46,225 bases of DNA from assembly GCA_903844645.1 (NCBI GenBank), contig CAIMUP010000035.1, positions 1-46,225 of the forward strand, in the 5' to 3' direction. A program made the translations under genes and the position numbers. Below are positions 1 to 8,418 of the stretch, piece by piece. Below the pieces are notes generated by a model, which ran no database searches, was not told where the DNA came from, and saw only the letters and a program-made list of their open reading frames with translations. Positions within the stretch are counted from its first letter, which is position 1. Each line of letters opens with the position of its first letter. The DNA comes from an uncultured Bacteroidota bacterium. Lineage in GTDB: Bacteria; Bacteroidota; Bacteroidia; AKYH767-A; JABDAW01.

Positions 1-105
1 CTTTTTTGAACTCGGGAGTCTCTTTTTTGAACTCGGGAGTCTCTTTTTTGAACTCGGGAGTCTCTTTTTTGAACTCGGGAGTCCCTTTTTTGAACTCCCG
101 ATTCT
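1..105. repeat. 21-bp tandem array A, five units, cut by window start
   Basis: Five consecutive units start at 1, 22, 43, 64 and 85, each exactly 21 bp. Every unit has a T-rich run followed by the dyad ACTCGGGAGT (arms ACTC/GAGT around GG). The fifth unit is diverged at its end. The array touches the window edge, so it may be longer. Because 21 is seven codons, it leaves an open frame that runs into the gene at 174; this is a by-product of the repeat and not evidence of coding. Confidence 0.95.
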
Positions 106-158
106 CTTATTCCAAGAAATTAAACAATGTTATTCCCCGAAACCCACTCCTTATTATA

Positions 159-166
159 TATCTTTG
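159..166 (+). promoter_or_regulatory. Bacteroidota-type -7 box for the 174 gene
   Basis: TATCTTTG matches the TAnnTTTG -7 consensus of Bacteroidota primary sigma factor promoters and is followed by GCCGCC. The ATG at 174 lies 7 bases after the box, so the transcript would have almost no leader. No clear -33 TTTG is seen. It argues that the gene starts at 174 and not inside the upstream repeats. Confidence 0.6.
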
Positions 167-173
167 CCGCCTT

Positions 174-590
174 ATGAAAACGATAGATCAGGATACGATA
201 GATTTTGCCGAAGATTTTTTCTTTAAATTAAGCCCTAATCAACTTTCAGACAAACTGGATGATTTAATTGCTCGGCAAGGCGACATCGCTCTCTTGTTAA
301 GTTCTGTTAAACAGGTTATGAAAACCGATTTGCAATTGGAAATCAGTTGGACTTTTGGCTTTATGGTAGATTATTGTTTTAAAAGCACGTACGGCGAAAT
401 CGAATGGATTCAGAAACAAAAAATCTTGGACAGATTGGAATGGGAACAACAAGATATTCTTGACCATCCCTCTCCAAATGGCAGCACCGATTATCAAAAA
501 GAGATATTCCGTATCGGGCAGACCTTGATGTTGAAATCTATCGAAGCGAAACTGGAACTTTATATTCATGAATCAAAAATTTTTCCCTGA
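174..590 (+). CDS. Hypothetical protein, 138 residues
   Basis: I do not recognise this protein. From the ATG at 174 it reads MKTIDQDTIDFAEDFFFKL and continues as a mostly charged, probably helical chain with no signal peptide, membrane segment or cysteine motif; the only cysteine is in the stretch FMVDYCFKS. Tryptophans are concentrated in the middle (SWTFGF, EIEWIQKQ, LEWEQQ). A longer frame exists from position 6, but its extra 56 residues are translated 21-bp repeats, and a promoter box sits at 159, so the short form is preferred. It stands alone between array A and secDF on the same strand. A cytoplasmic protein of unknown role is all that can be said. Confidence 0.6.
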   Translation: MKTIDQDTIDFAEDFFFKLSPNQLSDKLDDLIARQGDIALLLSSVKQVMKTDLQLEISWTFGFMVDYCFKSTYGEIEWIQKQKILDRLEWEQQDILDHPSPNGSTDYQKEIFRIGQTLMLKSIEAKLELYIHESKIFP

Positions 591-736
591 AACATTAGCC
601 TGTAATCTGTTCAGTATATTACTTACCATGACCTTTCTTTATCAACAAGAAGTAGAGAAAATGACATTGAATGGGGGTTAATTGCCGTTTTATATCCCCT
701 TGCCCGAAAGAAATATTGCAAAAAAATTGTGTAATA

Positions 737-758
737 TACTTTTGAAATTCTATATTTG
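737..758 (+). promoter_or_regulatory. Two overlapping candidate -7 boxes for secDF
   Basis: TACTTTTG at 737-744 and TATATTTG at 751-758 both fit TAnnTTTG. Short TTG motifs at 716-718 and 727-729 lie at roughly the distance of a -33 element from each. The leader to the ATG at 808 would be about 45 to 60 bases and is A-rich, with no GGAGG-type site, as is normal in this phylum. Which box is used cannot be told from sequence. Confidence 0.5.
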
Positions 759-807
759 CGGGCTTGAAAAAAAAATCATAGTTTAAACAATAATAAAAAA
801 CCAAAAA

Positions 808-3800
808 ATGCAGAGTAAAGGAGCCATTAGATTTATCGCAATAGCATTCGCCATTGTTTGTTTGTATCAATTATCATTCACCTGGAAAACACACCAGATT
901 GAGAACCGCGCAAAAGATTTTGCCAAAGGCGACTCATCGGCTGAACACAGGTACCTCGATTCGATGAAGAGCGAGGCGGTGTATAACATGTTTATCCAGA
1001 AGTACACCTACAGCGAGTGTAAGGAACGGGAAATTAATCTCGGTCTGGATTTAAAGGGAGGGATGAACGTAACCCTGGAAGTTTCCATTCCAGAGATTAT
1101 CCGTGCTTTATCCAACAACAGCCCCGACCCTACCTTCAATAAAGCCTTGAGCAATGCCTTGGATAAAGAAAAATCCAGTCAGAAAGATTTTGTAACCATC
1201 TTCGGAGAAGAATTTCAGAAGCTCGATGCCCATGCACGGTTGTCTGCCATCTTCTCGAATGCGGCACTGCAAGATAAAGTTTCGTTGAATTCCACGAACG
1301 AAGAGGTCTTGAAGATTATCAAGAAAGAAGCCGACGATGCTTTTGAATCTACCTATAAGATTCTTCGGACTCGTATAGATAAGTTCGGCGTTACGCAGCC
1401 CAACATTCAGAAACTTTCCGGTTCAGGACGGATACTCGTGGAATTACCTGGGGTGAAGGATAAGGATCGTGTTCGTAAACTGCTTCAAGGAACCGCTAAG
1501 TTGGAATTCTGGGAGACTTTTAATTTAAAAGAAATCTATCCAGCCTTAACAAAGGCAGATGCCGCATTGCGAAGCATCATAGACCCTACAAGTGATACCA
1601 CTGCCAAAGATACTTCTGCCATTGCAATAAAAGATACTACTGGTGGTGGACATAAACCTTCTGTTGCATCTGCAATAAAAGATACTACCGGTGGTGGACA
1701 TAAGCCATCAACTGCCGCTGCGAAAGATTGTACATCGCTTGCATCCTCACTTGGAAAGACAGATACCGGAGGAAATAAATTAGATACCGGAAGCAATGCC
1801 TTTAAAGCCGCTGATGCCGCCAAGAAGAATCCATTGTTTGCATTGTTATTTAATATTCCACCAAAGACCAATGAAGAAGCCAAGGCAATGGAGAAAGCAC
1901 CTATCATGGGTTCTTGCTTAATTAAGGATACCGCAAAGGTAAATTCTTATTTAACCATGCCGCAAATCAAGGCGTTGTTCCCTGTCGAATGTAAGTTCTT
2001 ATGGACGGTGAAGCCATCTAGGTTTAAGGATAAGAATATCCTTGAATTAATCGCGATCCGCATTCCGGGCAATGGCAGAGAGAACAAAGCGAAGTTAGAA
2101 GGGGATGCGATCATTGATGCTGCCCAAGACTTTGGTCAGATGGATCACCGTCCCGAAATCACGATGGAAATGAATCCTGACGGAGCCAATATCTGGAGAA
2201 GAATGACCGCTGAATGCGCTGCCGTAGAGCCGCATCGTTCTATCGCGATTGTGTTGGATGATAATGTTTATTCGTATCCGAATGTTATTAATGAAATTCC
2301 GAATGGTCGTACTTCCATCACCGGTAGCTTCGAGGTGAATGAAGCGAAAGATTTAGCGAACATCCTCAAAGCCGGTAAACTCCCTGCTCCCGCGAAGATT
2401 GTTGAAGAAGCCGTTGTCGGTCCATCTCTTGGACAAGAAGCGATCAATGCAGGGTTGTTATCCTTCATCATCGCCTTGATTTTAGTCCTTATATTCATGG
2501 CATTGTATTACAGTACTGCGGGAATGGTTGCTGATATTGCTTTGTTTGCAAATATCTTTTTCATCTTTGGGGTACTTGCCTCGCTGGGTGCGGTGCTTAC
2601 TCTTCCTGGTATTGCCGGTATCGTATTAACCATCGGTATGTCGGTTGATGCGAACGTACTTATCTACGAACGGATTCGAGAGGAAATTGCGAATGGAAAA
2701 GGATTGCGACTCGCCATCACGGATGGGTATAAAATGGCGTATTCTTCCATCATTGACTCCAACGTAACAACCCTCTTGATCGGAATTATTCTTTATTCAT
2801 TCGGTTCTGGTCCAATACAAGGATTTGCGACCACGCTGGTTATCGGTATCTTGACTTCTTTGTTCTCTGCTATTTTCATCACCCGTTTTATTTTCGAGTG
2901 GAGATTAGCCAAAAACAAAGCCATCAAATTCGCTTCTAAATTCTCTGAAGGTGCGTTCAAGAATATCAATATTGATTTCATCGGTGCTCGTAAATATTAT
3001 TACATTATTTCAGGAACTATCTTGGTACTCGGAATTATTTCCATCGCTGTTAAGGGCTTCAATTTTGGCGTGGATTTTAAAGGCGGACATACTTATCAAG
3101 TTCAATTCAAACAGCCGGTAACTACCGAGAAAGTGATTGATGTATTAACCCCTGCTTTCGGGGCTGCGCCCGAGGTGAAGACGTTCGGATCGAACAACGA
3201 GGTGAAGATTACGACCACTTATTTGATTGATGTGAATAACCCGACGACTGACAGCTTAATCGAAAAGAAATTAAACGATGGCTTGGATAAGTTAGCTGGC
3301 AACAGCCACGAAATACGAAGCTCGCAGAAGGTAGGTCCTACCATCGCGAATGACATAAAAATATCGGCGGTGTGGGCTATATTTTTCTCCCTCGTGGTCG
3401 TTTTCTTTTACATCCTTATCCGATTCAAGAAGTGGCAATTCTCGCTTGGGGCGGTCGTTTCGCTGTTCCATGATGTGGTGATTGTATTAAGTTTATTCTC
3501 TATATTTAATGGCATCTTACCTTTCTCTTTGGAGGTGGATCAAGCGTTTATCGCGGCGGTATTGACGGTTATGGGGTATTCGATTACGGATACGGTGGTG
3601 GTATTCGATAGGTTGAGGGAATATCTTTCGACGCATAAGAAACAGGAAATTGGACCGGTGCTGAATCAGGCGTTGAATGCGACCTTGAGCCGGACGATCA
3701 ATACTTCGTTGACGATTTTCTTTGTTCTTCTTTCTATCTTTATTTTTGGTGGATCGGTTATTCGCGGTTTTTCTTTTGCTTTATTAATAGGAGTAATAGT

Positions 3801-3885
3801 AGGTACGTATTCTTCTATTTGTATTGCGACTCCAATTGTGCTTGATTTTGATAAATCGCAAAGAGGCGACGACATCGTAAAGTAA
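808..3885 (+). CDS. secDF: Protein translocase SecD-SecF fusion
   Basis: Membrane partner of SecYEG that uses the proton gradient to help pull secreted proteins into the periplasm. The 1025-residue chain is SecD then SecF in one polypeptide, the usual Bacteroidota form. SecD begins with one membrane segment and then the signature LGLDLKGG (about residues 78-85); its membrane block (from about 550) carries DANVLIYERIREE. SecF starts near residue 745 with FGVDFKGG and carries TDTVVVFDRLRE. Unusual is a low-complexity insert at about residues 255-345 in the SecD periplasmic region, containing two 16-codon DNA repeats at 1624-1671 and 1672-1719 (core IKDTTGGGHKPS). The gene is monocistronic: a promoter candidate lies upstream and a strong terminator at 3905-3934. 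Identification is secure; the role of the insert is unknown. Confidence 0.97.
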   Translation: MQSKGAIRFIAIAFAIVCLYQLSFTWKTHQIENRAKDFAKGDSSAEHRYLDSMKSEAVYNMFIQKYTYSECKEREINLGLDLKGGMNVTLEVSIPEIIRALSNNSPDPTFNKALSNALDKEKSSQKDFVTIFGEEFQKLDAHARLSAIFSNAALQDKVSLNSTNEEVLKIIKKEADDAFESTYKILRTRIDKFGVTQPNIQKLSGSGRILVELPGVKDKDRVRKLLQGTAKLEFWETFNLKEIYPALTKADAALRSIIDPTSDTTAKDTSAIAIKDTTGGGHKPSVASAIKDTTGGGHKPSTAAAKDCTSLASSLGKTDTGGNKLDTGSNAFKAADAAKKNPLFALLFNIPPKTNEEAKAMEKAPIMGSCLIKDTAKVNSYLTMPQIKALFPVECKFLWTVKPSRFKDKNILELIAIRIPGNGRENKAKLEGDAIIDAAQDFGQMDHRPEITMEMNPDGANIWRRMTAECAAVEPHRSIAIVLDDNVYSYPNVINEIPNGRTSITGSFEVNEAKDLANILKAGKLPAPAKIVEEAVVGPSLGQEAINAGLLSFIIALILVLIFMALYYSTAGMVADIALFANIFFIFGVLASLGAVLTLPGIAGIVLTIGMSVDANVLIYERIREEIANGKGLRLAITDGYKMAYSSIIDSNVTTLLIGIILYSFGSGPIQGFATTLVIGILTSLFSAIFITRFIFEWRLAKNKAIKFASKFSEGAFKNINIDFIGARKYYYIISGTILVLGIISIAVKGFNFGVDFKGGHTYQVQFKQPVTTEKVIDVLTPAFGAAPEVKTFGSNNEVKITTTYLIDVNNPTTDSLIEKKLNDGLDKLAGNSHEIRSSQKVGPTIANDIKISAVWAIFFSLVVVFFYILIRFKKWQFSLGAVVSLFHDVVIVLSLFSIFNGILPFSLEVDQAFIAAVLTVMGYSITDTVVVFDRLREYLSTHKKQEIGPVLNQALNATLSRTINTSLTIFFVLLSIFIFGGSVIRGFSFALLIGVIVGTYSSICIATPIVLDFDKSQRGDDIVK

Positions 3886-3904
3886 TTCAGGGAAATAATT
3901 TTCC

Positions 3905-3934
3905 AAAAAGCCTTTCCCTCGGGAGAGGCTTTTT
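3905..3934 (+). terminator. Rho-independent terminator after secDF
   Basis: Stem AAAAAGCC (3905-3912) pairs with GGCTTTTT (3927-3934), with further CCC/GGG pairing inside, and begins 19 bases after the secDF stop. The A and T flanks would let it work in both directions. Confidence 0.85.
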
Positions 3935-4050
3935 GCATTTTATAGGCTTGGTTTTTTTTTGCCTATTATAAAGGAGGGTCGTTCTTTCGGATTATAATTA
4001 TGAAGGAGGTGTGTTATGGAAACCTTTTTTTGATATGAAATGATCATTTC

Positions 4051-4102
4051 GGGATGTCGTGGAATTTTTTGGGGATATCCTGAAAAAATTCCACGGTATC
4101 CC
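4051..4102. repeat. Long hairpin, first copy
   Basis: Arms 4051-4070 and 4083-4102 flank a 12-base loop. Eighteen of 20 positions are Watson-Crick pairs and the other two would be G-U pairs in RNA. It is the diverged sister of the hairpin at 4239-4290. Confidence 0.85.
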
Positions 4103-4238
4103 GTGGGCGATATTTGTTATCCTGAATCTCCGTGAGAATATCGCGTAGCGGCGTGGGGATATCAGGTGGCGGCAACGGGATATCTTGTGGCGGTTTGGGG
4201 ATATGCTGTGGCGGCGAGGGGATATAATTTATGGTGTG

Positions 4239-4290
4239 GGGATATCGTGGAATTTTTTGGGGATATCCTGAAAAAATTCCACGATATCCC
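4239..4290. repeat. Perfect 20-bp inverted repeat, second copy
   Basis: Arms 4239-4258 and 4271-4290 are exact reverse complements (arm begins GGGATATCGTGG and ends in six T). The 12-base loop 4259-4270 itself contains GGATATCC. Loop and arms each carry the array core in 21-bp register. Confidence 0.92.
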
Positions 4291-4505
4291 GAAACGGTCA
4301 GAGGATATCCTGAATCATCGGCAGGATATTGGTTTTTTGGGGACTGGGTCGTTCGACAGCGCGAGGGATGGTAGGGGCGGTACGGTTACCGCCTTTTGGT
4401 GGGGTCTTTTGAGTGGGAGGGCGGGAACGGAACCCCCGAACAGCCCGACCGCTGCTGCCTTTGGTGGGGTCTTTGGTGGGCGGCGGCAGGGGACGCGCCA
4501 TAAGG

Positions 4506-4526
4506 GTTTAAGGTTTAAAGTTTAAA
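4506..4526. repeat. Heptamer repeat GTTTAAR, three units
   Basis: GTTTAAG, GTTTAAA and GTTTAAA follow each other at 4506, 4513 and 4520. The reverse complement of the same motif forms the spacer 25561-25588. Both copies lie by the stop codon of a minus-strand gene facing a plus-strand gene. Confidence 0.75.
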
Positions 4527-4570
4527 GTGGGGTCGGGATTACAAATTCCGACCAGAGGAAGGCAAAATGG

Positions 4571-5362
4571 CTAATCTTGGTGGTGTAGTTTCTCGATTAG
4601 GATGGTTAATTCTTGAAATTGTTGCCATGACAATCGTTCGGCGCGCAAATCGAGGTAGGGTAGGGTGGGATTGGGTGAATTAATCAGGTTTTTCAGGGCA
4701 TTCCTCAAAGTCTTCCTCCGTTGGTTGAAAGCAGTTTTTACTACCTTGAAGAATAATGTTTCGTTGCAGGATAATATGTTTTCATTTCTCTTGGTAAAAC
4801 GAAGAACTACGGAGCGTACCTGTGGCGGCGGATTGAATGATTCTTTTTCTACGATCATCAGGGTTTCGATGTCGTAATATGCCTGCATAAAGACGCTTAA
4901 AATACCATACGTTCGTGAACCTGGAGGGGCGGCGATACGGTCTCCAACTTCTTTTTGGAACATCCCGACGAGGTAGGGTATCTTTTCTTTATGTTCCAGA
5001 ACCTTAAAAAGGATTTGGGAGGAGATATTGTACGGAAAGTTGCCGATTATTGCGAAAGAGTCCTGAAAAAAATGGTCGGGTTGCATCTTTAGTACATCGC
5101 CGAGGATGATGTTTTCGGCGATGTCCGGGAATAGTTCTTGGAGGTAGCTGATGGCATTGGTATCTACATCCATCACTTTCAGGTGGAGGTCGTTTTTCGG
5201 GAATAAATGCTTGGTAAGTACGCCCATCCCACCGCCTACCTCCAGAACATCGTTGCAAGGATTTAGATTTAGGAATAATTGTACGATTTCTTGGGCAATA
5301 TCTTCGTCGTTTAAGAAGTGTTGACCGAGAAATTTCTTAGGTTTTAGCGGGGCGCGATTCAA
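4571..5362 (-). CDS. rsmA: 16S rRNA (adenine1518-N6/adenine1519-N6)-dimethyltransferase
   Basis: Dimethylates the two adjacent adenines in helix 45 of 16S rRNA late in small-subunit assembly, using S-adenosylmethionine. The 263-residue chain is of family length. It opens with PKKFLGQHFL, has the SAM-binding loop LEVGGGMGVLT (about residues 40-50; the first P of the usual GPG is G here) and the catalytic motif GNFPYNISSQ (about 108-117). The C-terminal part has the expected FNQRRKTLRNAL element. It is the last gene of a minus-strand run beginning with serS and starts 5 bases after the LysM-protein stop, so cotranscription is likely. No terminator is obvious at its end; array K follows. The identification is firm. 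Confidence 0.96.
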   Translation of the reverse strand: MNRAPLKPKKFLGQHFLNDEDIAQEIVQLFLNLNPCNDVLEVGGGMGVLTKHLFPKNDLHLKVMDVDTNAISYLQELFPDIAENIILGDVLKMQPDHFFQDSFAIIGNFPYNISSQILFKVLEHKEKIPYLVGMFQKEVGDRIAAPPGSRTYGILSVFMQAYYDIETLMIVEKESFNPPPQVRSVVLRFTKRNENILSCNETLFFKVVKTAFNQRRKTLRNALKNLINSPNPTLPYLDLRAERLSWQQFQELTILIEKLHHQD

Positions 5363-5367
5363 AAGAT

Positions 5368-6213
5368 TTAGAACTTATAATCTTTATACTTCGGCGTGAA
5401 TTCTTCGGGCTTGATTACCACATTTAATAGGAGAGAATTAAACTCGTATTGGGCAAAAAGACCTTTATGGTCGTATATAACCTCTATCACGGGCAGGTAG
5501 GTGTCTTTGTCCAGATAGAACTCTATCTTTTTTGCGAAACAATTAGGGATTTTTATGGTCTGCCCAGCCTTTATATCGTCGTAATCACTGATATTTTTAT
5601 TATTTGATAAGATCATATAATCTGCTACCATGAATTTCTTGCCGATGGTGTATAGATTTTCACCTTTTTCTACTTTATAATCTATAAAGGCAAAATCTTT
5701 ATTATCAATTGTAATCTTAAAATATTTCTTTCCTTTCCAATCCACCTCACCATCGTAGGTAAGTCCGGCATAGAAGTCCTCCTTTCGGTTTAATATATTA
5801 TAAGAAATGATCGCGCCAATGTATCCAAAGCCTATTTCATAGATTGTATGATGGTGGTTCTTTCGAACCAAGGAATTAAAAGGACTTAAATTAAGATTTA
5901 CATAGGGAAATTTGTTCGGTCGAACCAAAATATCATTATTGTTACTACCATACAGGAAAAGGGCTTCCGCTCCCGGGTCAGGATTCACATTATAGGAATA
6001 GACTTTCAGGGGATTGGTCTGTAATTTAATAATCATCTCGGCAGTGTACATCTTTCCATCCATCCTTTCAATCTTATTGAGGATATATCTACCCGATTTG
6101 AAATTATGTATAGCATCCAGCATCTGACTTATAAGACTGGTAGCGGTTTGTGCCTGCATTGCCGAGGTAATGCTTAATAAAATAAAGGCAATGATAAGAG
6201 AAATTTTACGCAT
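5368..6213 (-). CDS. Exported DUF1571-like protein with an internal LysM domain
   Basis: The product (281 residues from the ATG at 6213) has a cleavable signal peptide, MRKISLIIAFILLSITSAMQ, and then a body resembling the DUF1571 family. In the middle, about residues 180-225, is a LysM-like segment (VEKGENLYTIGKKF ... IKAGQTIKIPN) that should bind the glycan chains of peptidoglycan. The domain around it keeps the DUF1571-like beta-rich pattern on both sides, so LysM looks inserted. A frame continuing upstream to 6384 overlaps the DUF4286 gene and lacks a signal peptide at its start, so 6213 was chosen. The neighbours are DUF4286 and rsmA. A periplasmic envelope protein is likely; the family assignment is from memory and the biochemical role is unknown. 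Confidence 0.72.
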   Translation of the reverse strand: MRKISLIIAFILLSITSAMQAQTATSLISQMLDAIHNFKSGRYILNKIERMDGKMYTAEMIIKLQTNPLKVYSYNVNPDPGAEALFLYGSNNNDILVRPNKFPYVNLNLSPFNSLVRKNHHHTIYEIGFGYIGAIISYNILNRKEDFYAGLTYDGEVDWKGKKYFKITIDNKDFAFIDYKVEKGENLYTIGKKFMVADYMILSNNKNISDYDDIKAGQTIKIPNCFAKKIEFYLDKDTYLPVIEVIYDHKGLFAQYEFNSLLLNVVIKPEEFTPKYKDYKF

Positions 6214-6223
6214 AGTATCTTTG

Positions 6224-6526
6224 TTAAATGATTTCGAGTAAAGTTCTGAAAGAAACAAATTTATCTTGGTACCTTTCGGTATGTTTTTTTTGCAAATCAG
6301 GAGCGAATTCGGTTTTATATTGTAGATAATCATCCATGCTTTTACAAGAATATTGAATGGAGTATGTAAATCCTTCCGATTCATCTTCAGTAATGACTTT
6401 TAAGATTCTATTTTCGATGAAAAGATTTGTATTCATCACCTCTGGAATGTGAATTTCACGCATCCAGAACAACCATTCATCATGAACGGAAGCATCTATG
6501 TTAATAGTTATATTATATATAATCAT
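6224..6526 (-). CDS. DUF4286 family protein
   Basis: A 100-residue cytoplasmic protein with the family's recognisable pattern: MIIYNITINIDASVHDEWLFW at the start, IHIPEVM, then YSIQYSCKSMDDYLQY and a C-terminal FVSFRTLLEII. The small alpha/beta sequence, with a conserved histidine and tryptophans, resembles a ferredoxin-like dimeric barrel, which is inference. It starts one base after the stop of the upstream TPR gene and ends 10 bases before the next start, so translation is probably coupled in the serS-to-rsmA run. In many Bacteroidota this family sits beside rsmA. No reaction is known to me. Confidence 0.85.
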   Translation of the reverse strand: MIIYNITINIDASVHDEWLFWMREIHIPEVMNTNLFIENRILKVITEDESEGFTYSIQYSCKSMDDYLQYKTEFAPDLQKKHTERYQDKFVSFRTLLEII

Positions 6527-6527
6527 T

Positions 6528-8363
6528 TTAATTAAGAGTATCGCCGCGTAGTGTTCTAAATCGTTTCCTTGCTTCGGTTGTATAAAGACTCGCAGGATAT
6601 TTAATGATTAATTGCTGGTATAATTCCATCGCTTTCTTGGTATCTTTGATTCGGTTTTCATATAAATCAGCCATATCATACAAAGCATCGTCCGCTAAGA
6701 TACCATCGGCATATTTTTCAACAATATTCTGCAAGTATGTAATCGCCTCCGCAGGTTTATTCCTTCGTTTTAGGATTTTCGCCTTCTGATAATCTACATA
6801 AGGAATCAAGGTACTGGAAGGAAATTGCTTCACCAATGTATCCATCCTCACCCAGGCTTCATCGGTTTTGTTTTGGTATAATAAAAGGTCTGCTTGAGAG
6901 TATAAAGTCAATGGAGCATTCACCGAATCTTCGATGTTATCCGAGATCAGTAAAGACAAATCCATTGCATCATTTGAAATCAAATCAGAGGTAGCTGCCT
7001 TGAGAATATCAAGCATCGCCTGGGAATATGCAAACTCGCCTTTATAATAATACCACTTGGCATTTTTGAACTTTGCCTCCTGCCCCAACGGGCTATGTTT
7101 GAAATCTAAATCAACCTGCGAATACAACAACGTGGACTCCCAAATGTCTTCTCCCTTGAACAAAAGAATATCTCCCAATTCCAACTTGCATTCTCCGATG
7201 AATTGTGGACTCAATCCTTGCATTGAAATCACATTCTGTAAAAGGCTTTCGGCACTATCTGTTTTATTAAGATAGAAGGCTTCAAAGTGTGCAAGTCCTT
7301 TAAGCAGTGGTGCTGTTGCGGTAGTTTTACCAAGCTCGTTCACGGCAGTGAAATAATCTTTTTCAAGATCCGCTAAATCCTTTTGTGTATAGTTATCATT
7401 CTTGGTTATTTTACTGCTCAAAGTATTCAATAAATTAACTCTTGCAAAAACATACTGATTGGAAGTTGGTCCCTTTTGAATGACATATTGATAGGCTTTT
7501 ATTGCAACATCATAATCCTGATTAGACGCTGCCAAATCACCAATTTGCATCACTCGTCCACCTTCTTCATTGAAGCGCTTATCCAATGCTTTTGCTTGCG
7601 TCAAAGCTCCATCAAATTCTTTTTGTTGAATGAAATACCAAGTCAGCATTTCAATAAAAACAACCTTATCGCCATCCTTCTGAATTCTTCTCAAAAGAGA
7701 ATTTTTGACCATATCTTTCTTCTCTCCTTTATCATCATTTGTGGCAAGTTTACTCTGTAACATATTCTGAACATTTGCCCGATAAACTTCACTCTCGCCA
7801 ACAGCATCAAGATACTCATCCAGCATCTTTTGAAACTCCGATTTCTGATAATAAATCTCTGCCAATTCAAAATGAAAAGCATATCCGCCTTTCATCAATT
7901 TCTTCCCTTGCAAATAGGTTTCTAAAGCATAATCCAACTCTCGTTTTTGTTGGAAAGCACTTGCGGTAACAGCAATTATTCCTTGATTCGCCGTTAATGA
8001 TTTTATCGCTTTATCATATTGCTGCTTTGCCTTATCTGATTGGTTTTGCTGCTTGTATAAATATCCCAGATCAACTACATACATAGGGTTATCAGGGTTT
8101 CGTTTAATCTCCTTTTTAATCAGCTTTTCTGCATTATTCATGTCTCGCAATTGCTCCAGGCAATAGAGATAATTGATATAAATATTCTGATCTGGATTCT
8201 TATTATAAAGCTTCTCATAAAGTATCACTGCTTTATCAAAATCATGATTCTGCATATACTCCAAAGCCATTTGTGCATCGGTGCTTTGAGCTTTATTGGC
8301 ATTTGAAATCAACACCAAAAGAATGATGAAAAATGGATATAAAAGTTTATTAAAGTTATTCAT
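6528..8363 (-). CDS. Exported tetratricopeptide-repeat protein
   Basis: The 611 residues begin with a signal peptide (LLYPFFIILLVLISNANKAQ), followed by TPR units almost to the C-terminus, recognisable as pairs of amphipathic helices with small residues at fixed places: DFDKAVILYEKLYNKNPD, KQQYDKAIKSL, and at the end KAMELYQQLIIKYPASL. TPR solenoids hold protein partners together, so a periplasmic or outer-membrane scaffold is likely; the cysteine needed for a lipoprotein is absent. It lies 55 bases downstream of serS and one base upstream of the DUF4286 gene, within the conserved serS-TPR-DUF4286-rsmA type of cluster. Partners cannot be named from the sequence. Confidence 0.85.
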   Translation of the reverse strand: MNNFNKLLYPFFIILLVLISNANKAQSTDAQMALEYMQNHDFDKAVILYEKLYNKNPDQNIYINYLYCLEQLRDMNNAEKLIKKEIKRNPDNPMYVVDLGYLYKQQNQSDKAKQQYDKAIKSLTANQGIIAVTASAFQQKRELDYALETYLQGKKLMKGGYAFHFELAEIYYQKSEFQKMLDEYLDAVGESEVYRANVQNMLQSKLATNDDKGEKKDMVKNSLLRRIQKDGDKVVFIEMLTWYFIQQKEFDGALTQAKALDKRFNEEGGRVMQIGDLAASNQDYDVAIKAYQYVIQKGPTSNQYVFARVNLLNTLSSKITKNDNYTQKDLADLEKDYFTAVNELGKTTATAPLLKGLAHFEAFYLNKTDSAESLLQNVISMQGLSPQFIGECKLELGDILLFKGEDIWESTLLYSQVDLDFKHSPLGQEAKFKNAKWYYYKGEFAYSQAMLDILKAATSDLISNDAMDLSLLISDNIEDSVNAPLTLYSQADLLLYQNKTDEAWVRMDTLVKQFPSSTLIPYVDYQKAKILKRRNKPAEAITYLQNIVEKYADGILADDALYDMADLYENRIKDTKKAMELYQQLIIKYPASLYTTEARKRFRTLRGDTLN

Positions 8364-8418
8364 TTTTGTCTATAAATTATTCTGCAATATCCTTTAACGT
8401 TTGCCAATAGGATTTGTT

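Larger units (their letters stand above)
4051..4345. repeat. 21-bp array K with GGGATATC units, about fourteen units
   Basis: The palindromic core GATATC, or a one- or two-base variant, recurs with its first base at 4053, 4074, 4095, 4116, 4137, 4158, 4179, 4200, 4221, 4241, 4262, 4283, 4304 and 4325. All steps are 21 bp except one of 20. Two copies of a long hairpin are embedded (4051-4102 and 4239-4290). The array fills most of the 685-bp gap between the convergent genes secDF and rsmA. The rest of the gap holds the secDF terminator, GC-rich sequence of no clear function (4346-4500) and a heptamer repeat at 4506-4526. Confidence 0.93.

Noticed and set aside
4166-4525. A 119-codon open frame across array K, and similar frames across arrays B (9802-10195), D (16367-16780), G (31120-31444), H (33727-34069) and I (38426-38724)
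   Set aside because: A 21-bp repeat is seven codons, so any stop-free frame stays open across the array. Frames are open on both strands at once, the translations are pure repeats, and none has a promoter or family resemblance.
6214-6384. N-terminal extension of the LysM/DUF1571-like gene
   Set aside because: It overlaps the DUF4286 gene in another frame and would bury the clear signal peptide that starts at 6213.
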